This document shows positions 11,583-24,237 of a stretch of DNA of 64,000 nt, in pieces. The notes under the pieces were generated by a model. That model searched no databases. It worked only from the letters and a program-made list of their open reading frames with translations, and was not told the origin of the DNA. The position numbers and the translations under genes are program-made. The stretch lies in assembly GCA_024803745.1 (NCBI GenBank), contig JANJXV010000025.1:15580341-15644340 (forward strand). The letters run 5' to 3'. How positions within the stretch are numbered: position 1 is the first letter of the stretch; each line of letters starts with the position of its first letter. This stretch comes from Megascapheus bottae. Lineage: Eukaryota > Chordata > Mammalia > Rodentia > Geomyidae.

Positions 11583-11820
11583 TTCTCAGTTGTGGGTCTG
11601 GAACTCAGGACCAGGACGCTAATCCCAAGTTTCTTTGTGCCTAAGGCTAGTTCTCTACCACTTGAAAGCGGCTATAGAGCCACTTTCAGTTTTTGAGTGG
11701 TTTATTGGAAATAAGAGTCTCACAGGGACTTTTCTTCCTGGGCTGGCTTCAGACTGTGATCTTCAGATTTCAGCCTCCTGAGTAGTCTGGACTACAAGCA
11801 TGAGCCACTGATACCTGGCA
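11583..11820 (-). repeat. B1-ID composite SINE
   Basis: Minus-strand copy with both halves: cagttgtgggtctggaactc, gcctaaggctagttctctac, gagtggtttattggaaataa, and gatttcagcctcctgagtag to gccactgatacctggc. A duplicated short stretch occurs near 11,666-11,692 (two ccact copies). Confidence 0.8.
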
Positions 11821-12530
11821 GGAAGAAACTTTACTTGGCATAGAAAAACAGCTGAAAATATACTGCCTCTGCCAAAGTGGAGATGAGGAAATATCACTTC
11901 CTCCCTGAGCGTATTTATAGGTTCTAGGCCTGTCATTGCTTTATTATTACCTGGACTGATAATGACAACTTGCTTGGAAAACACCATTCCTGTCTTGCAA
12001 AATTGCCCTTTGTCAAGTTTTTCTTGTTCCATCTTTAGTCTTTAAATCCTAGTTACTCAGAAGGCTGAGATCTGCAGATCATTGTTCAAAGACCATATAT
12101 TGCAACTGATGATAGTTAAGTAAGGATTTTTCTAGAAAAGGATGGTCATTCACAATGCCAAGCAGCACATATTGAATATCATTAACACACTGAGGACAAT
12201 AAGTAATAGGCAACCCTAAAAGAAATGTGGTTTCTTAGTATTGCTTTAAGAGTTTTAAAAAAATGATGGTAAATCCTTAAATGTTAAAAAAAAGTGCCTT
12301 CATTGAGGAAATGCAGCCTGAATCTTGCATTTAATGTACATCTTTATTTTTAATGATAGTGAGATTTGAATCTGGCAGAGAATCTGATAAATCCACTAAT
12401 CTGGGCCTTAAGTCTTTGCTATATTTTTATCTGTACCAATGATAAGTAGCACAGGTATGTGCAGATCAAAGAACATGATTCCCTGTCATGCTGAATAACT
12501 CTTGGCACATTTCCCAACAAAACAAAGTAG
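11821..12530. other. Unique sequence with a B1 fragment
   Basis: No gene is recognised. A plus-strand B1 fragment is visible at about 12,043-12,105 (aatcctagttactcagaagg, gctgagatctgcagatcatt). Confidence 0.45.
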
Positions 12531-12782
12531 ATCTGGGTGACCATGGCTTATGCCTGTAATCCTAGCTACTCCAGAGGCTGAGCACTGAGGATCTAGGTTC
12601 AAAACCAACCCAGGCAGAAATATCCATGATTTTCCTTATCTCCAATTAATCACAAAAAAAGCTGGAAGTAGAAGTAGAATGCTAGTCTTAAGTGAGAATG
12701 CTAAGAAACAGCATTCAGGCACCAAGTTCAAGCCACAGTACTGATGAATAAATAAATTAATTAATTAATTAATAAATTAATA
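12531..12782 (+). repeat. B1-ID composite SINE with (TTAA)n tail
   Basis: Plus-strand copy: ggtgaccatggcttatgcct, gtaatcctagctactccaga, aaaaccaacccaggcagaaa, and caagttcaagccacagtact. It ends in an AATT/TTAA tail at 12,747-12,782. Confidence 0.8.
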
Positions 12783-13009
12783 GCTGAGATCCCCTTTGGT
12801 TCACATAATCGACATATTCTTGGAAAAATCAGTGTGTATCCTACACAATGCAAAAACACCTTCCTGCCACATTTAAAACAGGTTCCAGGCTGTCATAACC
12901 ATTCAGTGGCTTTCCCTTCATGTGGCCACCTGCTAGAACATGCAAATGTCATGCCTCACATGAGAAGATTATTTGAGTAGGAAACTCTGCTGCCAATGAC
13001 ACATTGTTT

Positions 13010-13480
13010 AGCCCCTAGTCTACCTTCAATGTATATACTATTTCTACAATCATTGTGTTAAGAAGACTTCTCCTCATCTTATGTGATAAATATGCTCTCC
13101 AAGAACCACTGGAATCACAGTGATAGACACGAAAATAAAGAATTGTCTTAGCAAGGTAAAATTTATTGCTGCAGAAGGGTGTGCTATCAGCCCAAAAATC
13201 TGACAAGCAAACACACAGAGCTTATTTATCCTTATTTATCCCTCATACAGCAGGCCCTGCCCCTCTGCTTGGATTGGTTAAGGTCATGTTCACAATCTGC
13301 TCCTGACTGGCCAGCTTGAATAGGTTCACATGTATTTACATATGATGACTTTTGCAATAAGATTAACAGTAGACAGGCACTCTCAAAATACATTGGCACC
13401 CTTGGCTATTTCTAGAGCCATCTGGGGTCTGTCTTACTTCCATCTTGAAAAGAAATCAGTTTAAGACAAAACCTTATGTT
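13010..13480 (-). mobile_element. Probable retroviral LTR, minus strand
   Basis: Read on the minus strand, the order is CCAAT box (plus 13,273-13,277 attgg), a doubled TATA-like block (plus 13,222-13,240, two copies of cttatttatc), then about 60 bp later a polyadenylation signal (plus 13,162-13,167 tttatt). This spacing fits an LTR with U3, a short R and U5. The boundaries and the virus family are uncertain, and I did not identify the internal region. An ordinary promoter-like coincidence is the alternative. Confidence 0.45.
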
Positions 13481-14097
13481 TCAAAAATCACAAAAAACAA
13501 ACAAAAACCCCAACCTTCCTTACCCCAAAGCTGTTTCTTTTCTTTTTTTCATTAACATGTACCTTATCACCAGGCCAAAGCAGGAACTTTTAAGCTACAC
13601 ACGTTGATAAAGGCAGTTTTTCTCACACCCACCTGCCCATATCCTGATATAAGCTATCTTTTCAATGCCATTCACTGAGGTAGGCCATGAACTGATCTAA
13701 TCTCCCTGTTGTGCAGCTGCTCTACACAGAACCTGTCTCCCTTCCCCTTTTTCCTGCCATGTACAACCCCAGCGACAGCTGATAGTGGTTGCTCTGTAAC
13801 TGGCTTAGTGTGGCCTGAATGGGACACGACCCAGCTGCTGAGATTCTGCACGTCATTAACATCCCACTCTTTTACTGCACATCCCTTTCCCCCAGCAACC
13901 AATGGCCCAAAGTCCACTGATGAGGATTCAGCTAGAGAGAGTAAGAAGCAGAAATTATTCACATGGACTCCTGCCGACAGAATGACTTCTAAACTTATTT
14001 CTATCCACTAGTGTGGCCTTGTAAACAATTATTTCTATAGCAGGATTCCTCTTGCTACTCTCACCTACTCCCAGTATTGCATGGACCAGAAATATCT

Positions 14098-14100
<3 letters not shown>
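13481..14100. other. Unique sequence next to the LTR, no gene recognised
   Basis: Overlapping frames of about 100 codons exist on both strands (13,672-14,011). I cannot match either to a family. They may be part of the element represented by the LTR at 13,010-13,480, since they lie on its upstream side. Confidence 0.35.
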
Positions 14101-14130
<30 letters not shown>

Positions 14131-14255
14131 CTGGTGTTGAAGCTTAAACTTAGGGTCTCATGCTGCTCTACTTCTGGCTCTTTTTTGCTCTTTTGAACCA
14201 TGATCCTCAGATCTCAGCCTCTTGAATAGCTATGATTACAAGTGTCAACCACCTG
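14101..14255 (-). repeat. (GT)n and B1-type SINE remnant
   Basis: 14,101-14,128 is a pure (GT)14 run. It is followed by an abbreviated minus-strand SINE (gaagcttaaacttagggtct, gatcctcagatctcagcctc, gctatgattacaagtgtcaa) missing much of its middle. Confidence 0.7.
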
Positions 14256-14456
14256 TATTTTTTTTTAAGTGTCTAAGTCCCATGCACTTACTTTCAAATT
14301 CTCCCATCTCATACCTACTGGGTGACATAACTCCACCACTTGAATCCTTACTATAAAACCAGCTACAACCAGCTTAAGCAAATTCTCTAACCAAATAAGA
14401 ATGATTACAATTAACAGCTGTCAGGATATAACCATGGTCTGAAATCATATCCTTTA

Positions 14457-14657
14457 TTTACTTATTTATTTTTGCCAGTCCTGGGCTTGGGCCCAGGGCC
14501 TGAGCACTGTCCTTGGGTTTTTCTCAAGGCTAGAGCTCTGCCACTTGAGCCACAGCACCACTTTGGCTATTTTCTATGTACGTGGTACTGAGGAATTGAA
14601 CCCAGGTCTTTGTGTATGGTAGGCAAGCACTCTACCACTAGGCCAAACTCCAGCCCC
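14457..14657 (-). repeat. Dimeric ID-type SINE with 17-bp duplication
   Basis: Full-length minus copy: tttgccagtcctgggcttgg to aggccaaactccagcccc. It is flanked by tgaaatcatatccttta (14,440-14,456) and tgaaattatatccttta (14,658-14,674), with one mismatch in 17 bp. This is a textbook target-site duplication and implies a fairly young insertion. Confidence 0.95.
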
Positions 14658-14910
14658 TGAAATTATATCCTTTATATAGGCAAGGTCAGAGCTGCCACTG
14701 TGGCCCAGCAGATCATAAACTTGAGGATGAGGTGAGGCATACAACATTCCTATTGTAGACATAGCAGATCTGTGATTTACCACAAGTGTCAATTCTTTGT
14801 AGTAATTAACACAAAGCCTTTTTCATCACCAGCTGAGCCGTTAGCAGCAGCTTGTACAGTCCCTGGATAGTGGAACTGATGGAAAGACACTCAATATTAA
14901 CGGTACCTTG

Positions 14911-15121
14911 AGGGCCCTGGTAGCTCACACCTGTAATCCTAGTTACTCAGGAGTATGGTGAGATCTGAGGATCTAGGTTTGAAACCAGTCCAGACAGGGA
15001 AGTCAGTGAGATTCTTTTCTCAGAAAAAGCTAGAAGTGACACTGTGGATAAAGTGGAAGAGAGCTAGCTTTGAGGCTCAGTGCTCAGTCCCAGAGTTCAA
15101 GCCCCTGGTTAAAAAAAAAAT
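14911..15121 (+). repeat. B1-ID composite SINE
   Basis: Plus copy: gggccctggtagctcacacc, gtaatcctagttactcagga, gaaaccagtccagacaggga, agagttcaagcccctggtta, then an A tail. Confidence 0.85.
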
Positions 15122-15997
15122 CAGTTTATTTTATTATCTTCAGATCTGGAAGTAACATTGTAACCTGCTGTCTCTGAAAGACTCAATTTTATTTCAAGGC
15201 CAGGTGGAAGATTTGTAACTCTATAAAGAGTATCTACTGAGCATTTTCTTCAAGTGATTTCCTGCAGAGATCCTTTCACTGTTTTAGCTGATAACACACG
15301 TAAAATGTACTCTCCTCAGGGGAAAACTGAACTCGTAATCAGAATATGTCTGTGGCTTTAGTTAGTCATTTGACATGAATGCCATCATTAGATTATTTTC
15401 TTAGAGTTCTCCAACACAATTCTCAGGATTCCAGTGCACCTGGAATCAGTGATTCTGTTCTCACCAGAGAGAGGAAAGCAAAGTATATGGGAGTTCTCCA
15501 AAGATCCTTCACAGTATCAGTCAACTTCTTTGTGAGTAAGCAATTGGAACAAACTCTAGCCATTTGAGCAGAAAAGGAATTTTTATTTATTTATTTTGCA
15601 AGTGTCTATGAAGACTAAAAGCCAGGAAGTGGGGGAAACAAAGGGAGTTCATAAACCTGGACAAATGCCAATAGCACACCCCATCACTCAACTGGCCCCT
15701 TGAGGAAGCAGCTGCAGCTGCCAGGAGCACTATGCTTGACCTGCTTGCCCTGGAGAAGCCAGTCAGTCCGGCTGTCACCCTGGGCCTGCTTTTCCCAGGT
15801 CATGTTTAAGGGAATCTGATTGGCCACTCCAGGGCCCTGGCTCCTGCCTCCTTTACCAAGGAAGGCTGGGAAAATGACTATGGTTCTCTCAGTCTCTGGA
15901 TTTGGAGTTCTGCCAAGCCTAAGACTTGAGGGAATTCTGGGACTTTGAGAGGCTAGATGGTTAAAGACAGGCAGTCGCTTGTCCTCAGAGCCTGGGT
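15122..15997. other. Unique sequence, no gene recognised
   Basis: No exon is supported. A 128-codon minus frame (15,684-16,070) runs into the SINE at 15,998-16,176 and has no domain, so I do not call it. Confidence 0.45.
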
Positions 15998-16176
15998 CCT
16001 GTCCCTTAGCTTTTTTGGTCGAGGTTAGGATTCTTCCACATGGGTCACAGCTCCACTTCTGTATTTTCACTAGTTCATTGGAGTCTTATGGACTTTCCTA
16101 TCTAGGCTGGCTTTAAACTGCAGTTATTGCCTCCTCTATAGCTAGGAATACAGGCATGAGCAACCAGTACCTGGCT
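15998..16176 (-). repeat. B1-ID composite SINE, 3' part deleted
   Basis: Minus copy: ccttagcttttttggtcgag, gggtcacagctccacttctg, cactagttcattggagtctt, gctaggaatacaggcatgag and ccagtacctggctt. The distal part of the ID half is missing. Confidence 0.75.
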
Positions 16177-16263
16177 TCATCCAACTTGAAGGGAGGGGAA
16201 AAAACCCAAGTAACATTTTTGTTGCTTTTCTAAGACTTAATATTGGAAAAAAATTATCTTTCT

Positions 16264-16440
16264 TGGCCAGGAGTTTGGCCTAGTGGTAGAGTGCTTGCCT
16301 AGCATGCACAAAGACTAGGTTTGATTCCTCGGTACTATATACACAGAAAAAAACCAGAAGTGGTGCTGTGGCTCTAGCCTTGAGAAAAACCCAAGGACAG
16401 TGCTCAGGCCGAGTTCAAGCCCCAGGACTGGCAAAAAAAT
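16264..16440 (+). repeat. Dimeric ID-type SINE with 17-bp duplication
   Basis: Plus copy: ggccaggagtttggcctagt to cccaggactggc and A tail, with a small internal deletion in the right monomer. The duplication aaaaaaattatctttct is at 16,247-16,263 and 16,433-16,449, identical on both sides. Confidence 0.95.
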
Positions 16441-17029
16441 TATCTTTCTCCTTTGCCTGGGAAGCTAAGACATTACTGAAGGTACAGGGTTCTCACCTTC
16501 AATTGCTGTCTCTGACCCAGAACTTACAGTGAGTCCTGGCCACTCTTCTTTGTCCTGTGCACTCATTTCTCTCAGGCTGCTGTGCCCCATTACGAATGGA
16601 CATTTCATCAGCCATGTTTTGTTGCCTACAGTGACTTCTTCAGGGACATTTAACGTGTTCCCAAAACTTAGAATAAACACCTCAGCATCTGGAAAAAATA
16701 TAATAAAAATCTCAATAACCTTTTAAGGCTTCTCTTTTTTAACAGATGTTTTATTTTACGTTGTCCTTTTGGTTTTAAACCTCCAAGTTGGTTTACATAG
16801 CAATTTTTCTTTCATCACAAAAGAATGTCATTTGCTTATGAATTAAGCTATGTACCCATATGTGGGAAAGTGAACTTATTTTTATGTACTAAGGGTGGGT
16901 GTTACGAGACCATCTGTTGTTTTTATCTTGTTAGTATCATCTCTCCTAGGATAATACTCCCTTCCCTTTGAGGAGCTGTCCCTCCAAGGTACCAAGACGA
17001 TTTACTGAATGGCCCAAAGAAATCTCCTT
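16441..17029. other. Unique sequence, no gene recognised
   Basis: No exon or RNA gene is seen. Part of the right side may belong to the L1 element that ends near 17,160. Confidence 0.4.
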
Positions 17030-17160
17030 TCCCCAGAAAACAAGATGAGGGGCGGGGTAGGGGGAGGGAAATGGGGCCCAAGACATGAGAAAGTGTATCA
17101 ATGTTTGTGAAGTAATGCACCTTCTATCTGGTGAATATAATGTAACCCTTCTAGCCACTG
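17030..17160 (+). mobile_element. LINE-1 3' end (type 2)
   Basis: G-rich block gaggggcggggtagggggag followed by acatgagaaagtgtatcaat, gtgaagtaatgcaccttcta and tctggtgaatataatgtaac. The same block recurs at 34,610-34,715 and, reversed, at 19,180-19,290. This pattern of a G-rich tract just before the end is typical of L1 3' UTRs. Confidence 0.65.
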
Positions 17161-17367
17161 GGCTAGGCCTGGGTCACATGACTAAGCTTGTCTTTTTAGA
17201 AGCTTCCTTGGTGACCTTAGGGATTGTGTTGTTCTTTCTTCATGGGAGGATTATACATTATACATATTTTGACGTAAGCATTATGATTTTGATCATACAT
17301 TAAACATGAACGTATTTTGGTGCGAGTCCCTCCACCCCAACGACAGTCCATGTGATGTTTATCTACA

Positions 17368-17500
17368 ATTAACCACAAAACCCCCTCCCCACAAAAAACA
17401 AAAACCAGACAGGGAGCTGTGGCTCAAAAGGTAAATCTCTAGCCTTGAGCATAAAAGCTCAGTGACAGTGCGCAGGCCCTGAGTTCAAGCCTCAGGACCT
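17368..17500 (+). repeat. SINE right-half remnant (ID-type)
   Basis: caattaaccacaaaaccccc leads into gggagctgtggctcaaaagg and gccctgagttcaagcctcag. Only the part shared by both SINE types is present. Confidence 0.7.
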
Positions 17501-19150
17501 TCTCCTTCAACATACAAAATAACAATCTCTTTGCACACCTACTTAAATGACATTTTTTTCAAGAGTTAAACCAAGAGTGCCTGGGTATGAAATCTAACAC
17601 ATCCTTAGCTTCGGTTTCCCCACTTGAAAGAATGAAGAAAAAAACCAGTACCTAATTTCTAATATTTTTCGCGTATTACAGATGCTGTAGAGCACCTCTC
17701 TTGTATGAGGAGCTGCTGTATAAGCCCTTCTCTGCCACTGTCCAGATGTTTCTAGTAGCCTCTTACTGCCCAGGTAGATTGTCATTAGTTCTGCCAGTAC
17801 TGGATCGCTGATTCTGGGTGTTTGAGAGCTGGCTGCCTGTGGGTGAAGCTGTTCGCACATTCCAAAGTCTTACTAAAAATGGCACATGGCAAAATGCTCT
17901 TGAAATTTAACTCCATATAGCCTAAATTTCAAATATTTCTGTTCATGAAAAGCCGCAATGAACTCTTTCTGCCCAGTCATGGAGCAGATGTGCAGGTGGT
18001 TCTGGGAGCTTCCTACTCCAGGCTCAAGTGTTTGGAAACCTGACATCTCAGTGGGGCAGGGGGGGGGGTCTGGCAGATGCCAGGAGAGGTGGGTAGCTGG
18101 AGGGGCAAATGTGAACACTGAGGAAACAGTCATTACTTTCAAAATATCACTAGGAGAAGGAGGCTTGTCACGTCCACCTGACAATTCCACTTTCTAGGAC
18201 AGATACAACCCGATGATTGGGAAGAGGCGTAGGTCTTTATTGAATCATGTCCATTGCCCTCAGGGCTTACAGAGTTGATTGAAGTCACAGAAATTACCAG
18301 GCCCAAGCCACTAACTACAGTCATCTTTGAGAGAAACAGATTTATCCTTTGTCAGTCACTGGATGACTTCCCTTAGTAGATAAATGTCCTTCTGCAAGAA
18401 GCTATGTTGTCAACGCATAGGGCTGACACCAAAGTCTGAAAAGCCACAAAGAACAAGGCATGGGACACCTCCCACAAAAGCAGATTCCCTACCTTTATCA
18501 GCTAACCTGAAACAGTAGGAATGGCTCAGAGCCTTCTCTGGAACATCGGAATAATCCTATCAACTTTCTGGTAGCAATAGGAGATGATACATGGGCAGCC
18601 CCTAGCTATGGCTTGCAGAAAGTAAGTGCTCAAGAAAGTGTGACATCTTCCCTGACAAAAAGGAACCATAAAGCCAAAGATTCAACAGCTGGGTGGAATG
18701 CAAGCAGGTTATTTCCTAACCAAGCAGATTTCTTTCAAGCTACATCCAATTGGCTAGATACTTTAGAAGTAAGGGTTTATCACTCCAAACAAACACAGCA
18801 TTTGAATTGATATTTAACCAGTTTCACATTAGGGGCAATTCCTGTTGTTCCTTTCTATATCCTAACTGATGTCTTCTGAATAGAGGGTCTATGAATGTAA
18901 AAGAAAGCTTAAAGTAGAGTAAAAATGTCAGGCAGCATTTCCTGTGGTACCCATGGCAGACAGTACTAATCAATTACAGTTGTGTTACTGACGTTGAACC
19001 TGGATGAGGCATCTTTTCCCTCCAACATTGCTGCAGATAGCCTTTACTGGTTGGTCAAATTTGGTACCTAAGATAAACCCTGTTTGACATTCTGGGTTAA
19101 ATTTGGATAATTGTAGAGAGACGTAATAAAGATAGGTAACTCAGGCAAAA
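17501..19150. other. Unique sequence, no gene recognised
   Basis: No gene supported in 1.6 kb. Overlapping frames of 79-105 codons around 17,873-18,197 lie on opposite strands and have no family resemblance. A poly-G run lies at about 18,058-18,068. Confidence 0.45.
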
Positions 19151-19530
19151 GGTATTTTTTTCATATATTTTTATTGTAATTAATAGAAGAGTTACATTAT
19201 ATTCACCGGATAGAGGGTGCATTACTTCACATACATTGATACTCTTTCTCATGTCCTGATCCCCATTTCCCTCCCCCCACCCCCGCCCCTCATCTTGTTT
19301 TCCTCCCTTCCCTATCCAACTTCAAATAACCAAATATGCATATATATAGTATATCAGATAACCAGGTGAAATATTATTGTAACAATATGAGATAACCAAG
19401 GGACAGCAAAAGAGATGAGAGATAACATAATACATTAAAAACAACAATCATTCATTATATGGCTTTTGTTTCTGTATCCTGGAGGTCCTTTCTTTTAGCA
19501 TCATTCTATATGGCCTTAAGTATCTAGGGG
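19151..19530 (-). mobile_element. LINE-1 3' end (type 2), longer copy
   Basis: Reverse complement of the type 2 block: ttttattgtaattaatagaa, gagttacattatattcaccg, gcattacttcacatacattg, then a C-rich tract. The adjoining 19,440-19,520 (ttctgtatcctggaggtcct) matches, reversed, the sequence at 34,400-34,460, so the family assignment rests on about 350 bp and not only on the G-rich part. Confidence 0.7.
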
Positions 19531-20087
19531 CAAAAGGTATTTCTATGCCCTTCAGATCACTTCACAAGCAACTGACTGTAAGATCTGGTTACTAAGGCCT
19601 GAAACAATCATCCATCTTTCCAATTTTGTTACCTATAATATTGTTCCTAGGTAGTGTCACTAGCATGCATTTGAATCACTACAAACCAATTCCCTGTGAG
19701 GACCATATCTTGTTCCTAATGAATGAGACAGTGAAGACAGCACAGATGCCATCTGTGGAGGGATCTGTGTCTTGAGGTCCCCAGGGAATGCTGGTCCCTA
19801 TGTCATCCTGCAGAGGGAAGGGTAGAATGTGCAGATTGTATTGTGGTGAGGACAGCCCTGTTTGCCCTAGAAAACAGACAGCTAGGGTAGGGGATGGAGG
19901 TGGCCCTGGTCCAGACACTGTTGATGACTTATAAGCTGCAATGTTTCTCACTGGCCAAAATTCAAATATTTTGTATGGAAATGACATGAGGCTTAGCAGA
20001 TGAGGCCATCCCCTAGACAGCTCCTTGAATACAAGTTTGCTGGGTCTCATGGAGCTGGGGTCCAGCACCAGAAAAGGAGATGGAAAC
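19531..20087. other. Unique sequence with a 129-codon minus frame
   Basis: The frame 19,679-20,068 (minus) is the longest in this part. It has no signal peptide, domain or compositional signature I recognise, and it is not flanked by obvious splice sites. I regard it as chance or as part of an unrecognised old repeat. Confidence 0.4.
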
Positions 20088-20551
20088 TTTAGCTAGGTGC
20101 CAGTGGCTTATACCTGTAATCCTAACTACTCAGGGAGCTGAGATCTGAGGATTGCGATTCAAAACCAGTACAGGCAGAAAAGTCCATGAGACTCTGAACT
20201 CCAATGAATGACCAAAAAGGCCAGAAATGGAGCTGTGGTTTAAACAAAAGAAGCTCAGGACAGCACTTAGGCCCTGAGTTCAAGCCCCAGGACAGACAAA
20301 AACAAATAGCTGGTGCTGATGGCTCATGCCTGTAATCCTAACTACTCAGGAGGATGGGATCTGAGGATCTTGGTTCAAAGCCAGCCTGGAAACTAAAGTC
20401 TGGGAGACTCATCTCCAATTAACCACCAGAAAACAGGAAGTGGTACCGTGGCTCAAGGGGTAGGGAAGTAGTCTTGAACTGAAGAGTTCAGGGACAGCGC
20501 CCAGGCCCAGAGTTCAAGTCCCATGACCAACCAAAGCAAACAAACAAATCC
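20088..20551 (+). repeat. Two B1-ID composite SINEs head to tail
   Basis: 20,088-20,306 (gctaggtgccagtggcttat to ccccaggacagacaaaaaca) is followed immediately by 20,307-20,551 (agctggtgctgatggctcat to cccatgaccaaccaaagcaa). The second begins in the A-rich tail of the first, a common target for L1-driven insertion. Confidence 0.9.
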
Positions 20552-21215
20552 TTAGAAAATTTAGACCCAAGGCTCAAACTTGTAGCAGTTACACATTTGA
20601 GTCTAGCCATTTGCCCTTCTACACCAAATGAAGAGACATGGAAGGGAAGAGAAGGTAAGTTTCTTCCAAGGCATGTGAACGCCATGGGAACACATGACAG
20701 GATCAATAGGCTTAAATGCGCAGGGTGCTGAAGGCAATAGGAGAGAGGAAAGGACAATGATGTTCACTGACCCAGGAGGGGCCAGGTGATGCTTATTCCA
20801 GTCTGTCTCAGGAGGAAGAAATGTCAACCCTTCATCATGTGAGAGGAGTGCAAACAATTCAGCCACTGTGGCCAGGCTGCTGTGCCTATGGAGCAGATTC
20901 ATTCACCTTTCTCGATGAGATGATCAGAAGACGTTGCCTGTGTGAGGGGTGTGTTTTCTTGAGTCACCAGATGCTCGTTACTCAGCCCTGTCCTTCTTTG
21001 CATCCACGGTGATTGCAGACTGACTGCAAGAGAGAATGGCTCTGATCCAAAAAAAAAAAAAAATACTGAGTTGGGGAGCCCAGACTTGGCTTTTCATTAA
21101 TTCATCAGGCCTAGCAAAGGGGGTCTGCTGTAAGCACCTCTTATAATTACTGCCTTATGTTTGAAGGTTCCTCAAATTTTGGAATAGAAAAAATGTTAGT
21201 CAAAAGAATTGGTTT
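20552..21215. other. Unique sequence, no gene recognised
   Basis: No exon supported. A poly-A run lies at about 21,048-21,062. Minus frames at 20,488-20,902 overlap the SINE to the left and are not called. Confidence 0.45.
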
Positions 21216-21535
21216 AAGCTGGACCTTAGCAATTCATGCCGATAATTCTAGCTCAGGAGGCTGAGAGCTGAGCATTGTGGTTTGATGCTAGCCAGGTCAG
21301 GAAAGCTGATGAGTCTTTTATCTTCAGTTAACCTCCAAAAAGCCCTAAGTGGAGATGTGGCTCAAGTGGTAGAACTCCAGCCTTGAGAAAAAAAAAAAAA
21401 GCTCAAGTGACAATGCCCAGACCCTGAGTTCAAGCCTTAGTACTATAGCATGTGCATGCACATACATGCAAATACACACATACATAAACACACACACATG
21501 CACGCATGCACGCACGTACACGCACGTGCACACTG
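21216..21535 (+). repeat. B1-ID composite SINE with purine-pyrimidine tail
   Basis: Plus copy (agctggaccttagcaattca to gagttcaagccttagtacta) followed at 21,447-21,535 by alternating CA/CG/TG dinucleotides (gcacgcatgcacgcacgtac). The tail has evolved into a mixed alternating tract. Confidence 0.85.
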
Positions 21536-21754
21536 TGCTTAAATCTAAAACTAGAACCACTATTATAAGGCAGACTACAAGAGGAAATAAGTCAAAGACA
21601 TTCACAAAACAAAATGAGTGGGAGATGCTCTTGCAAATAGTTCCAGAAGCATGGACTAGTAAAAACACATTTTGGGGGGCAGACAGAAAGATTCATCTAT
21701 GCCTCTTGGCCTAAAATATGAGTTTGTCTTTTTCCCTTTGTTTATACTTAAAAA

Positions 21755-21905
21755 TTGTTATTATAAAGGTGATATACAGAGTTATGTAAGTCAGGTTACA
21801 AGTACTTTTTGGGGGGGGGGAAATGTCACCCCTTCCCTCTGTTTTTCCGTTCTGTCCCCACCCACAAGTTGTATAGTTCATTTTCAACATGTCTGCGTTT
21901 GGAAT
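21755..21905 (-). mobile_element. LINE-1 3' end (type 1)
   Basis: attgttattataaaggtgat, ttatgtaagtcaggttacaa, a poly-G run at 21,810-21,819, and ctgtccccacccacaagttg. Same family block as 5540-5745. Confidence 0.65.
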
Positions 21906-21931
21906 TCCATGCCTCGCCCCCACAATCACCT

Positions 21932-22195
21932 TGTTTTTGGTATTGGCAGGATTTGAACTCAGGATCTGCCACTTACTCAGCTTGTTTGTATTTCTGGTAG
22001 TCTATCACTTGAGCCATGTCATCATGTCTCTGAGTCAGTTTTGAGTTTTTTTGCTTTTGGTTTTTTGTTTGTTTTTAGTAGTCAACTAGAAGTAAAGCCT
22101 GTTTGACTTTTTCTTTTTTTCTTTTTCTTGCCCAGGCTGGATTCAAATCTTGATCTTCTAGATCTTAGATTTCTGAGTCGCTGTTGTCCAACTGA
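21932..22195 (-). repeat. Old B1-ID composite SINE
   Basis: Diverged minus copy with T-rich expansions: attggcaggatttgaactca, agtctatcacttgagccatg, cttgcccaggctggattcaa and agatcttagatttctgagtc. Confidence 0.6.
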
Positions 22196-22485
22196 GTTTT
22201 CCTTTTCTTCTATGTTTTTTCTTTCTTTCTTTTTCTAGAGAGATAGTAAGAAGGGCTTTAATCTCAGGTGGCTATCAATATATAAGAAACTCTTTTTGCA
22301 ATCTCTCAAGCTCGATTTAATTTTGGAAGGGCTAGGACAAATGATTCCATGTGAACTGACAATTTCCCACCTGTCTCAACAGTTTTTCTCCAAACTGTTC
22401 TTCAGGACAATTTTCCAGGACAATTAACTTTTTCCTGAGGCTCTGGCTGATTAGCCATTCAGGGGTTACCAAAAGTGCCTTGTCA

Positions 22486-22721
22486 GGCAGGTGGGGTGGC
22501 TCATGCCTGTAATGCTAGCTACTTAGGAGGCTGAGATCTGAGGTGATAGGTTCAAAGCCAGCCTGGGCACAAAAGGACCTGAAACTCTTATCTCCAATCA
22601 ACCTCTAGAAAACAGGGAGTGGGACTTGGCTCAAGGGTAAGTCAGTAGCCTTGAGCTGAAGAGCTCAGGGACAGCCCCCAGCTGGAGTTCAAGCCTCATG
22701 AACCCCCCTGCACCCCCACAC
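22486..22721 (+). repeat. B1-ID composite SINE with 13-bp duplication
   Basis: Plus copy: ggcaggtggggtggctcatg to gagttcaagcctcatgaacc plus a C/A-rich tail. The direct repeat aagtgccttgtca flanks it at 22,473-22,485 and 22,722-22,734. Confidence 0.95.
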
Positions 22722-22734
22722 AAGTGCCTTGTCA

Positions 22735-23090
22735 CTAGGATTATTTTTGTCCCAGGTGATCTGATCTTGTCTCACATTGGAAAGGAAGGGACAGGTCAAG
22801 CAGGAGTCAGTGCCAAGAGGATCCTTTTGACCAACTCTTGTTAACCAAAGAGCGATTCTAAGGAATAGGACCTTAAAATGGTCTTACCTGGCATTTTTAG
22901 TAAGCCTTACTCCTGTCCATCCAGTAGGTGATATCCCAAAAATTCCACTCAGGTTGCTCTTATTATAAGCTGTAATCCTGCAGAATGTCAATAGACAATG
23001 TTCAAGTTTGACAAGGAAAATATAAAATAAGCAGAATATTCATATATATGTACATATAGGATTCTATCTGTCTGCCTGTATGCCTCCCTC
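22735..23090. other. Unique sequence, no gene recognised
   Basis: Nothing supportable as a gene or repeat. Confidence 0.4.
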
Positions 23091-24138
<1,048 letters not shown>

Positions 24139-24147
24139 AATATTCTT

Positions 24148-24203
24148 TTTTTTTAACTAGTCCTGGGGCTTGAACTTAGGACCTGAGCACTGTACCCACT
24201 TCC

Positions 24204-24237
<34 letters not shown>

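Noticed and set aside
19679..20068. 129-codon minus frame as a gene
   Set aside because: No domain, no start context or splice support, and no neighbours to suggest a gene.
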